A stretch of DNA of 64,000 nt from the NCBI GenBank assembly GCA_003049465.1, contig PYSS01000122.1, positions 54,037 through 118,036 on the forward strand, given 5' to 3'. A program made the position numbers and the translations under genes. Position 1 is the stretch's first letter. Each line of letters begins with the position of its first letter. Source of the DNA: Magnaporthiopsis rhizophila (taxonomy: Eukaryota > Ascomycota > Sordariomycetes > Magnaporthales > Magnaporthaceae). Below, in pieces: positions 32,859-42,920 of the stretch. The notes beneath the pieces are model-generated. The model was given only the letters and a program-made list of their open reading frames with translations, searched no databases and had not been told where the DNA came from.

Positions 32859-35800
32859 GACGACGGTTCCTCGTGCTTATGGAGGCAGCGAGCGGTTTAG
32901 GAAGAGGGCGGGCGGCAGCAGGTTTGTTTTGTTTATATGGTGTCTCGCGCGCGGGTCTAAAGGAGTAGGTGGCAGGGCTGGACCCTGCGTGGAAAGGCAA
33001 AGCTAGCGAGAACGAATTAATACAGCGGCGTTCCGTAGCGCACATGGGCAGGACATGCGGCTTAGGAGTATTGTACGAGAGCCAAACGAGCAGTAGACAT
33101 GATGGTAACGATATTGCAGTCGACAATTGCGTCCATGAAAATGACTGGTGGGAGGATGATCAACGCGGTGGCCAAGGAGGGCAGACGTGTGCTTAATCGA
33201 AGGCAAGCGAGGAAGTCAAATACGTCGTCGATATGAATGCACCCGTCGAGACATCATCGGCCCCAAGGTTCACGGCGGAATAGATATCATGGATGACGGC
33301 AAGAACCGCATTCCGGGGGGGGGGGGGGTTTTTAAAATTTTTTTGCCGGGGGGGGGGAAAAGGGCAAAAAAAAGGGGGAAAAAAAAAAAAAAAAANAAGA
33401 AAAGAAAAGAAAAGAAAGAAAAGATGGGAGCACCCAGAAGAACAGGGCAGGGCGCAATCCTGGAAGGCGAGCAGCGAGACCAGCACTTACCTCGGGCAGC
33501 CGGCGTCTCTAATGGCTTGGGCCTATTTGAAGGAGACCGATAGGGAGATCCGGCAGCTCTTCGGCGATAGGTAGTCACCGAGATCAATGTCTGACTGTCT
33601 CCGCTTCTTGCCTAGTCGTTTGGCGGTGGCCAGGCTGTCGTCGGGGACTGGCGAGGCGGGCAGAACAATGGAGCAGATGATGCCAGACGTGGGAAAACGA
33701 GGGAACAAGTGCTGCAGTGCGCAGGCAGGTTGTGAGGTACAAAACGGCTCGTCCTGCGTCGGGCTTGGAGGAGAGGCGCTCCTTGGGCCGAGAGAGGGGC
33801 TCGTGTTTGTTTGGATTCAGCTGCCTGCCCCGATGAACAGCACGTGCGTGCGCTTGACCTAGCCAAGTAAGAAGTCAGCATGCAGCTCCGGGCCCTTTTG
33901 TTTTTTCTGCTTTCTTCTTCGGGGTCCGGATGGTGCATCATGCAGCTACCCACAGCCAGTCAGATGGAGGTGGAGGCGCGGGCGGATTGGGCGGCCTGTG
34001 CAGCGCTTTTCTAGGTGGGAGCCACGGGCGCAATCGAAGCCGCGGGGCCGTCTCCAAACAGCACGACCAGTTGATCCTGGCGTGCGTGCTTCTCGAATGC
34101 TGGGTTGGAATAAACGGTTGGCCAGGGCCGGCAATGACGAGTCTGTCAGAGGGTGGCGCTGGGTTGGACGACCAGGTACCTATCTCTGGTGGTCGGGATG
34201 GATTTGCTGATAAGGCAACGCCAAATCAAATCGGGAGAGGCGTCGAGACGAGGTCGGAAGATAAGGTCAGTCGAGGTGATGACCTCTCGGGGTTGGGCAA
34301 GCTTGAAAAAATCATGTGGTGTTGAACAGCCGCTAAAAGGGAAGGAACTCTGCTAGCTGGGCGGCTGCCTGCCCGTGCCTACCTGAAGTAAACCGTCGGC
34401 TTCCTATGGACCTGGATTATAATCAACCCTGCTCGACTGGATGGAAGGCTCTAGCCCACCTCAGCTCTCAGGCGCGGAATCTGGTCTGTCTTGTCAACCG
34501 ATCAATGGAACAACCCCACCCTCAATCTTCAGACGGCCAAGTTAGCACCCAAAGCACCGGCATGCCATCGCCTCCATCCACAACAGCAGGCAGGCGATTG
34601 TCAGATGCTGCATTCCCGCCCCCTCTTATTGATCAGAAGGCCAGACCAGCACTACCAACCGTGGTCAGCTCCTAGTCCGCCAGGCTACTGAGGACGGACC
34701 CGTGTCTCCCTAACCTAACCCAACCTCCCCGACGGAGCACCCGTGTCTGACAAAAAGCTGCATGTCTCAGACGCCCGGCTTGTTCGAGCACATGCACTTC
34801 TGCTTTCCGCCTGTCCCTCAGTCCACTTCCTTCGGTGTTTGGCTGGTGCGCCCATGCACCTCCATGTCCAGGCGCAGGCAGGGCAGGCAAGCAGGGCGCG
34901 CCGCCTACCTGGCCTAGGTACCCTAGCTCTACCCCTCGTCGCTACCTTCGGAAAGCTCCGGCGACCAGGGGACAAGCTCGAACCCTCCGACGTTGGAATG
35001 ACGACGGGAAAACCTGCTTCGCAAGGCATCCTCGTGGGCGAGACAGGGTGGTCGCATGCCACGATGACCTCATCTGCGGCTCCATCCAGATCGAGTTTAG
35101 CAGGCGGTAGGTTGACGTGTACATTTGCCCTCCCTCGTCACACGCCGACTGGTCGGCAGCGTTCATTCATTTTCCTTCTTCGATTTTGTTTGGCACGTTT
35201 GGGTGGCACCCAAAGCGCGCTGTTCGCTAGCGCAAAGCACGCGCCCCGTAATCCTTGCCAGCAGGGGTCTCGCTGGCCCGAGGCGGGGAAATCCAACCTC
35301 AATGCTGAGGGGCCACACGCATGTACCTTTCCACCCGATCACAGCAGGAAGCAAGCACCGTGAGTATGCTTAACGGTGATAAGAAGGCTCACAATTTGCG
35401 TGAACAGAGGAGAGATCGAAAGGGCAGATTAGCGCAAAGGAAGCAACAAAGCCAAAAGACGTACGGCGACAATCGGCAGATGGGTTTCTAGACGCGGCGT
35501 GTGGCTGCGGTTTCGAGCATCGAGTTTTAATGACTAGATCGATGGACGAGGATTCGATGATCTGTTGACAGGTCCCCAAACCCTAACATACCTTGCTTTT
35601 CCTTCCTGTATGCTTCGTCGGGCAATAGTAATTGTCGGCATCATAGGAGATGTAGATGTCCACCTGCTCGGACTTTTGCCGTCACCGGCGCCACAGCTAG
35701 AGGCACAGACTTGGGTGTGCCGCGGCGAGCGCCACGTGATAAAAACAAAGCAATTCGATGGATAATTATAATGAAATGTAGGATAGCGCGACGCGTGTGA

Positions 35801-37088
35801 ACCAGAGTCAGCGGTGGTGATATCAGCCTCAATACAAACAGCCCAGTCCATCGCTCCTTCCGGGTGAAGGTCGTGCCCACGCTGTGTTTCCGGATACTCC
35901 TGGATTGGGAACCCCAGAGGAACCCAGGGAGATATAAAGATGTCGATGGATTGTTTTGAAGCAATATTTTCCACGGGCGCGTCTCGAGCCGTGATCGAGA
36001 GATCTGCAGCACCTCATGGTCCTCACCCATGCCTAGAAGTCAGATATTGGTGACCATCCCTGTTGCAGGGAGCGAAGAAGGTGCTTTTTTCCAGATGCGC
36101 CCCCGCTTTCTTTAAACGACCGGGTTGACAGTGTCCTCGTACGAAGTAGCACAGAGGTGGCAAGAGGCATCACTCCGTAGGCGCCTGAGACTGGGAACGT
36201 TGGCAGTTAGTGGAATGGGCTAGGGCTGCCTGCCGGTGATATAAACTCTCTCGTAATAAAGTATTAGCATAAACGGAGGCTGTAGACAGCTGGTTACTCG
36301 ATGAAGATGATTGTATCCTGCTCCGGTCAATATCCTCACGAGCCAGACACTATCCGCATGCTCACAGTTTTCACGTTTGGGAAGTGAAGAGCTGCGATAT
36401 TGTTAAACTTACCGTGATTATACAGACATAATTAATTCTTTCTCGTTGAAAATGATAAAAAAAAAAAAAAAAAAGCATGCCTAAATCTCGTTCCGGAGGG
36501 GAGATAAAAAAGGCTAAATCCGAATGCATAACTATAGTTAATCGTGTGGATTTACCAAAGAGAATCAAATAACATTGTAGGGAAAGCCCGTGGGTAATAC
36601 GTTTTCCTTAAGAATGTGAATTATGATAGAGGATGTTTTAATTCCTGTGTACCTTGGTGTAAAATTATAAAAAGCTCCCATGTCTTCTTGGAAGTTGCGG
36701 CAGCCGGCCAAGAGTAAATTGATTCATTATTTCCCCATCTCAGCCGGTTGGCCTATCGGGTTATCCTACACCGAGTTGCAAACCGTGTTATGCGCCGACG
36801 GCAGTCCTGCCTCCTTCCTATTTCATACGGATGCACTGGGGTAGACAGGGGTGCGGCGAGGATGAGGGACCGGTACCAACTTGGCGGCAAGACGCGCCTT
36901 ATCAATCCCCTCCCCTCACTGGCACCAATATCCATGTGACTCTCGACCGGATAACAAGCCTCCACTACCGCCGTTACATCTCACACGGGTATTTAGGCAG
37001 ATCACTCCTTCTCACAAAAAAAGAAAAAAAAAAAGGGAAAATATGGCAGAAACGTCCAAAAAGCCACCACCCCTTTGGACGCTCGGGT
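32859..37088. other. 4.2-kb intergenic region with low-complexity/ambiguous tract
   Basis: Divergent promoter space between the E2 gene and the GH127 gene. At about 33317-33425 there are consecutive G, T, A and GAAAA homopolymer runs with one undetermined base (N at 33396), which looks like a sequencing or assembly problem. 36450-36475 is a poly-A run and 36240-36740 is AT-richer. Frames at 34743-35363 (plus) and 35534-36030 (minus) lack recognisable domains. The minus frame at 35534-35974 begins with ATG and could encode a short unknown protein, but I have no positive support for it. Confidence 0.45.
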
Positions 37089-40000
37089 ATGGCTGACCAT
37101 ATGGCTGCTCGGCCTGGTCCGCGCCGACTGCTTCAGGCAGTCGCTTTAGGACTAATGGCCATTGCAGGCACCGCAAGCGCGTCAGCAGTAAATCTGCCTA
37201 CGAACCCAGGCCCCGGCGGTACGGCGCCGGTGCGGCCCTTCCGGCTCGACCAGATCCGCCTGGGCGATGGGCTGCTGCAGGAAAAACGCGATCGAATAAA
37301 GGACTTCCTGCGCGACTACGATGAGCGGCGGTTCCTAGTCCTCTTCAACAACCAAGCCGGCCGGCCCAACGCGGATGGCATCACGGTGCCGGGTGGGTGG
37401 GAGGACGGCGGTCTGCTGAGCGGCCACTGGGCAGGCCACTACATGACGGCGCTGTCGCAAGCGTACGCCGACCAGGGTGAGCAGGTTTTCAAAACCAAGC
37501 TGGATTGGATGGTCCAGGAGCTGGCAGCCTGCCAAAAGGCCATCACCGCGAGGATGGGCAGCGGTTCCGGTGGGCGACAGCCAGGAAACAATGCAACTGT
37601 TGGCCGCGTGGCGGGCAAGTTCGGCAACGCGCTGCAGTTGAACCACGGCGACCAGGGGCAGCAGTATGTTGCGCTCCCTCAGGAGACCATCAACCAGCTG
37701 CGCGACTTCACCGTTGCGACTTGGGTGAAGCTGGCGGCGAACCAGACTTGGACGCGCCTATTCGACTTTGGCAGAGACACGACGGTCAACATGTTCCTGA
37801 CACCACGCGCCGACCAGCCCGGCTTTGCGTCGCGATTCGCCATCACCACTGGCGGTTCAGGAGAGGAGCAGCAAATCAACGGCAACACGGCGCTTCCCGT
37901 CAACGAGTGGGTGCACATCGCTGTCACCCTCAAGGGCAACACGGGTGTCATGTACGTCAACGGCCAGGTGGCCGGCACCAACATGGGCATGGCGCTGAAC
38001 CCGACCAGCCTGGGTAATCCGGGCAATCGCTGGATCGGCCGGTCCCAGTACAGCGGAGACGCACCGCTCAGCGCCACCATTGACGAGTTCCACATCTTCA
38101 GCCGGGCGCTGAGCGCAGCCGAGGTGCGGTCTCTGTTGGCTTCGGCAGCGGGCACGACAGGTGGAGGAAACATTGCGTGGTACCGCTTCGATGAAGACCG
38201 AGGAAGCACGCTGTTGGACTCTTCGGCCAACGGCCGGGACGCAGGCATCGTGAGCGGTCGAGGAGGGTCTGGGCCTTCGGTCTGGGTCCCTACCCACCCC
38301 GGCTACGTGGGCGCGCTCCCTGAAGATACGGTATTGAGGCTCGGCCCGCCGCGCTGGGCCGTCTACGGAGGCGACGCTGCGACCAACACCTGGGCGCCCT
38401 GGTACACGCAGCACAAGATCATGCGGGGGCTGCTGGACGCCTACTACAACACCAACAACTCGCAAGCACTCGATGTTGTGGTCAAGATGGCCAACTGGGC
38501 GCACCTGGCATTAACCACTGGAGATAAGAACCAGCCGGGCTACACTGGCAATTTGACCAGGAACGACCTGAACAGGATGTGGGATCTATACATAGCTGGC
38601 GAGTTTGGCGGCGCTAACGAAGTCTTCCCCGAGATCTACGAGCTGACGGGTGACGCCCGCCACCTGGAGACGGCCAAGGCCTTTGACAACCGGGCTTCCC
38701 TGTTTGGCGCTGCCGTGCAAGATCGCGATATACTGGTCCTAACCCGCGACAAAAACCCGGGCCCGCGCCGGACCGACCGACTCCACGCCAACACCCACGT
38801 CCCGCAGTTCATCGGATACTTGAGGATCTTCGAGCACAGCGGAGAGCAGGACTACCTGGACGCGGCCAGGAACTTCTACGGCTGGGTGTTTCCGCACCGG
38901 CAGTTCGCGAGCGGAGGGACCGGTGGTAACTACCCAGGCTCCAACAACAACGCCGAGATGTTCCAGAACCGCGGCAACGTGGCCAACGCCATGGCCGACA
39001 ATGGCGCCGAGACGTGCACGACGTACAACATGCTCAAGCTGGCGCGCAACCTGTTCATGCACGAGCACAACGCCACCTACATGGACGGCTACGAGCGCGG
39101 CCTGTTCAACATGATCGCCGGTTCCCGCGCCGACACCGCCACCGCTGGGGATCCGCAGCTGACCTACTTCCAGCCCCTGACACCCGGCGCCTCGCGCGAC
39201 TACGGCAATACGGGCACCTGCTGCGGCGGCTCCGGCCTCGAGAGTCACACAAAATACCAGGAGACCGTCTACCTGCGCTCGGCCGACGGCTCCGCGCTTT
39301 GGGTGAACCTGTACGTCCCCTCCACCCTGACGTGGGCGGACAAGGGCTTCACGCTCAAGCAGGAGACCGCCTTCCCGCGCGGCGACAAGACCAAGCTCAC
39401 CATCGTCGCCGCCGGTCGGGACCCGCTCGACATCAAGCTGCGCGTGCCGGCGTGGGCGCAGAGCGGGAGCGTTAAAGTGACCGTCAACGGCGAGGCGGAC
39501 GCGCAGGCGCAAAACCCCGTTCCCGGGACCTACCTGACCCTCAGCCGCACGTGGCGGGCCGGCGACACGATCGAGATGCACATGCCGTTCCGCGTCCGCG
39601 TCGAGCGCACCCCCGACCGGCCCGACACCCAGGCGCTGATGTGGGGGCCCGTGGTGCTCCAGCTCATCGGCCGCCCGCCCACCACCGGTAGCGGCGGCAA
39701 CAGCGGCTACTGGGAGCTGTCGCTCTATAGACACCTAAAGCTGGACGGCGACTACGCGCGCGCCGCCGTCGTACCCAGGGGCAGCAGCAGGGGCGACACG
39801 CTTTTTAACGTCGCCGTCGCCGCGGCGACTGGCGGTGGGCAGAATCAGACCGTCACCGCGCGGCCCTATTACATCGGCGACAGGCAGCCGGCGTCGTCCT
39901 ACTTCCGGCTCGTGGAGCCGCGCGTCGTGTTCGGGCGACTCGACGCCGGCGTGGCCAACCGCAAGCGCAACGACGGCCTGCCGCACTACGACGTGCCGGT

Positions 40001-40205
40001 CCAGGGGATAAGCTCCCCGGGGACGGACGGACCGACGTTCCTGGACGTCCTGTGGGACCGGGCCCCGTTTGGTGATCACGCTGCTTTTGTGGCCGCCGTC
40101 AGGGAGGTGGCGGCGCAGTTCGTCGCGGCCGGCGTGTACACGGCCAAGGAGCGGGACGCCATTGTGACAAAGGCCGGGGAGGCTGAGGCGGAGCTGGCGG
40201 TTTAG
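37089..40205 (+). CDS. Secreted GH127-type beta-L-arabinofuranosidase with inserted LamG domain
   Basis: Intronless, 1038 aa. The ATG at 37089 was chosen because it opens a signal peptide (hydrophobic LLQAVALGLMAIAGTASA, to about residue 32). The frame is open further upstream to 36831, but that part is not signal-like. Residues 50-150 and 400-1000 match the GH127 catalytic barrel (PF07944). The zinc-site pattern of the family is present: E641 and C643 (GAETCTTYNM) and C711/C712 (TGTCCGGSG); the second cysteine site holds the nucleophile in characterised enzymes. E623 is a candidate acid/base. A concanavalin-type LamG domain is inserted at about 168-395. The enzyme releases beta-L-arabinofuranose from plant glycoproteins or pectin. 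The LamG-in-GH127 layout is one I associate with actinobacteria, so transfer is possible. Confidence 0.9.
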   Translation: MADHMAARPGPRRLLQAVALGLMAIAGTASASAVNLPTNPGPGGTAPVRPFRLDQIRLGDGLLQEKRDRIKDFLRDYDERRFLVLFNNQAGRPNADGITVPGGWEDGGLLSGHWAGHYMTALSQAYADQGEQVFKTKLDWMVQELAACQKAITARMGSGSGGRQPGNNATVGRVAGKFGNALQLNHGDQGQQYVALPQETINQLRDFTVATWVKLAANQTWTRLFDFGRDTTVNMFLTPRADQPGFASRFAITTGGSGEEQQINGNTALPVNEWVHIAVTLKGNTGVMYVNGQVAGTNMGMALNPTSLGNPGNRWIGRSQYSGDAPLSATIDEFHIFSRALSAAEVRSLLASAAGTTGGGNIAWYRFDEDRGSTLLDSSANGRDAGIVSGRGGSGPSVWVPTHPGYVGALPEDTVLRLGPPRWAVYGGDAATNTWAPWYTQHKIMRGLLDAYYNTNNSQALDVVVKMANWAHLALTTGDKNQPGYTGNLTRNDLNRMWDLYIAGEFGGANEVFPEIYELTGDARHLETAKAFDNRASLFGAAVQDRDILVLTRDKNPGPRRTDRLHANTHVPQFIGYLRIFEHSGEQDYLDAARNFYGWVFPHRQFASGGTGGNYPGSNNNAEMFQNRGNVANAMADNGAETCTTYNMLKLARNLFMHEHNATYMDGYERGLFNMIAGSRADTATAGDPQLTYFQPLTPGASRDYGNTGTCCGGSGLESHTKYQETVYLRSADGSALWVNLYVPSTLTWADKGFTLKQETAFPRGDKTKLTIVAAGRDPLDIKLRVPAWAQSGSVKVTVNGEADAQAQNPVPGTYLTLSRTWRAGDTIEMHMPFRVRVERTPDRPDTQALMWGPVVLQLIGRPPTTGSGGNSGYWELSLYRHLKLDGDYARAAVVPRGSSRGDTLFNVAVAAATGGGQNQTVTARPYYIGDRQPASSYFRLVEPRVVFGRLDAGVANRKRNDGLPHYDVPVQGISSPGTDGPTFLDVLWDRAPFGDHAAFVAAVREVAAQFVAAGVYTAKERDAIVTKAGEAEAELAV

Positions 40206-40422
40206 TTGAGCTGGTCTGCTGGTATACTTTGTGAGACTGTTGATAATTTGGTGCCACAAGGTTCCTGGCAGCATACCTAGGCATTAAAACTTAAAAAAGA
40301 GTGCCCGCGCAAAGCGGAAAAAAGCAAACCACAAGGAAAAGTGACTTAGGCAAAATATTTATTCTGCCCTAATTAATCTGGTTCATTGGGGAGAACAGGG
40401 GAAAAAATGGTAATAATAAAAA

Positions 40423-40530
40423 AGAAATAGGAAAAGAAATAGGAAAAGAAATAGGAAAAGAAATAGGAAAAGAAATAGGAAAAGAAATAGGAAAAGAAAT
40501 AGGAAAGAAAATAGGAAAGGAAATAGGAAT
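40423..40530. repeat. Tandem repeat, 12-bp unit AGGAAAAGAAAT
   Basis: About nine copies of AGGAAAAGAAAT, the last few degenerate, starting some 220 bp after the GH127 stop codon. Confidence 0.9.
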
Positions 40531-42790
40531 GGAAGGGTAAAAGAAAGCTGAGGCTCTAAGTCAGTTCCGGTTGTGAGTTGACCCCTTCTAATATAATGGA
40601 ACGTGGTATGTGATGTTTGCTCGTATAACAATTAGCCCCCCAACCAATTACCGTGAAAGCAGCCACTATATCTTATCTAGGCATCTATTGCAAGGTTTTT
40701 ATTTACCCTGGCAAAATGGGCTGGCATCCGCTTAGTAAATCATGTCTTTCTATGTATAAAAGGAGCTGTTAATTAATCGGTTACAAATCATCAACTGAAT
40801 GCCTGCATGAGAAGATGTTAGGCTTGAAGGTATCGTTTGAGCAAAAGACGAAATTTTTTTTTTATAAAAAGTATAACGGTAAAAACGACGACGAGAATGG
40901 CCAGGCCTCATGGTCGTAATTTGGGAATGTACATTAATTGATGGATGCAACCACATTTCCTCCCAACCAAAATGCTCTCCTAGACGCCGGCATTTCCTAT
41001 TCTCAGTAATTAAAAAGCATGATAAAATAAAGGCCCATTGGTATAGAGGGTTATCAATGACGGTCACATGTAAGAGGCTTGATTTAGAACTGAACCTGGC
41101 TCCATGCAGATCTAAGGGCAAAGGACGACGAGCTCGCGAAGTAGCGGGCCGCGAGTCGGGAGGTCATGCTCTCTGCACGAGCGACACTGACAAGGACCAC
41201 GCACGCTTGGACGAAATGCGTAATCTTGACACCACGGCAAGGCTAGGCCTGAACCGGAGCCGGCTGTAGCCACAGTCGGAAAGAAACCAAGGCAGAAGTC
41301 ATCCCCCCTGTTGTGTGTAGACATCGGAAGAGACTGAGGACCTACCGCGGCTCGGAAGCAGCCATACTGAGGGCTCAAGGCTTTTAGCGGTTAGGTACTC
41401 AGTTCCTATCCACCCGCCCGTAGCGAGGCTTCCTTTTCAAATTATTAATTCCGACGTCAGCATAACATGCAGTCGTTTCGAATAATGATGGATCATAACA
41501 CCACGAAATGAGGCAGGAACTGCGGCTGAGCTTTCCTTCTCGCCATATTCGGTTTCATCCCGCTCATCAGCTGAGTGGCGTGCCAGGCTTGTTGGCCGTT
41601 AATTATGCCACAAAAGGCTGCCAAGAAGTCTGCGGAAGTCACAAGTGCTGACGCGAAATGACGATTGAAGAAACCGTCCACACCACAAAGATGCCTGCTG
41701 GGAGGACGCTTGTTCGGAGATTTATGTCATTCCCAGCGGAAAGGGCGCGCCCACCAATGTCGATTTCGGACTTCTCGGCCGCACTCGGATCCTGCAGCGC
41801 GCCTCGTGGTAAGCCGGGGCCACAAATCTTACCGGACGCCCGGGCTGTAAGCCACCACTAGATCCGTAGCCAAGCCTTGTGCGCCCTGTCGGCTTGTCAG
41901 ACTCTGCTCTCCACAACGGGTCATATTCTGTTGGTACGGTATCCGGCACGATGGTTCGGTTAGGGGGTGATGTAGCACGTAAATTATCTGCCCGCACATG
42001 AGAGCTCCGGCACATGGTGCGTGGGGGTTCGACCCGCATTGCCCCGGCCTTGGACTGCTGGGCAGCTGAGAGGCTCAGCTTACAAAATCACCTTCATGTA
42101 GGCCCAGACAAGACGACGAGGGTGGCTGTAATGATGGCTTACGAAATCCTTTTGTGAAGGTCGATTGTACTCGCGCCCGAGGCGTGTTCCTATGGCATCA
42201 TCATCACTGGCCAGGACTGGGACTGGACGTAGACGGCCGGAATTCACATGTCGATTTTCGGTGTCTCCGGCTGATATCTCGTAGGAGGCTTGCGGAACCC
42301 AGGCACCAAGATTTCCTTGTAAGCTGGTTGTCTGAACACCTGGCTGTTCGGCGCCGACTAGAGGTAACTAGCCCCTGAGCTGGGGGTCAGAATGCGAGGA
42401 CCTCACGAGAAAAGCGAAATACGCCTGCGAGATCTCGTTAGTCTGTCCTTGATCCGTCCTCGGTGCTCAGCGCTCGGTCCTACTTGCTGACCTACCTGGA
42501 TTTCGGTGTGGCCACGAGCTAGCAAAGGCTGGCGAGAGGCTCGCGTTGCGCATTCCCACATCCAGGAGCATGTTGAGCACTTGACCATGCTATTATCCCC
42601 GAGATAGCTCTCGTGACTCACTTCAGCCCCTGCTGGGTTCGTGAGATGCTGGAATATTGGATTCCTTTATCAAGTAGGGCCTTGGCAGATCCCGGAGCCG
42701 AGGCTGCCCGAGATGTTCTCCATAGGACAGTGATTGTTCTGTGATGGACCTGCATCGCACGTATGGAGCTGGTCCGAGACTAGGAGGGTG

Positions 42791-42797
42791 TATAAAT
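42791..42797 (+). promoter_or_regulatory. TATA box of the L-amino-acid oxidase gene
   Basis: TATAAAT, 124 nt upstream of the ATG at 42921. This spacing is plausible for a fungal TATA promoter with a short leader. Confidence 0.6.
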
Positions 42798-42920
42798 GGG
42801 GGATGATCATGTCCAGATGTCTGCCGAATCCGAGTTGATCTTCACGCTCAAGCTCCCCTTCCCAGCGAGCCGTACAGTCGACCCTCACTCCCGACGGACA
42901 AGCGAAAAAGGCAGTGAAAG

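Larger units (their letters stand above)
40206..42920. other. 2.7-kb intergenic region with a 12-bp minisatellite
   Basis: Contains the tandem array at 40423-40530 and AT-rich sequence to about 41070. I see no gene: open frames here are short and overlap on both strands. The promoter of the amino-acid oxidase occupies its right end. Confidence 0.5.

Noticed and set aside
34743..35363. 206-codon plus-strand frame upstream of GH127
   Set aside because: No domain, biased composition, overlapping frames on the other strand.
35534..36030. Two overlapping minus-strand frames of 146 and 129 codons
   Set aside because: Could be a small unknown gene, but no motif, splice or context evidence distinguishes it from chance.
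36831..37088. Upstream in-frame extension of the GH127 gene (86 codons)
   Set aside because: The extension is not signal-like or conserved in character, whereas the ATG at 37089 directly precedes a signal peptide.
38739..39734. 331-codon minus-strand frame opposite the GH127 gene
   Set aside because: Antisense shadow; no recognisable motif.
40423..40530. Regular repeat considered as a CRISPR-like array
   Set aside because: Uninterrupted 12-bp tandem without spacers, in a eukaryotic genome.
42020..42060. TTCGACC sequence resembling a tRNA T-arm
   Set aside because: Flanking bases do not form the 5-bp stem and no acceptor or anticodon arm is present.
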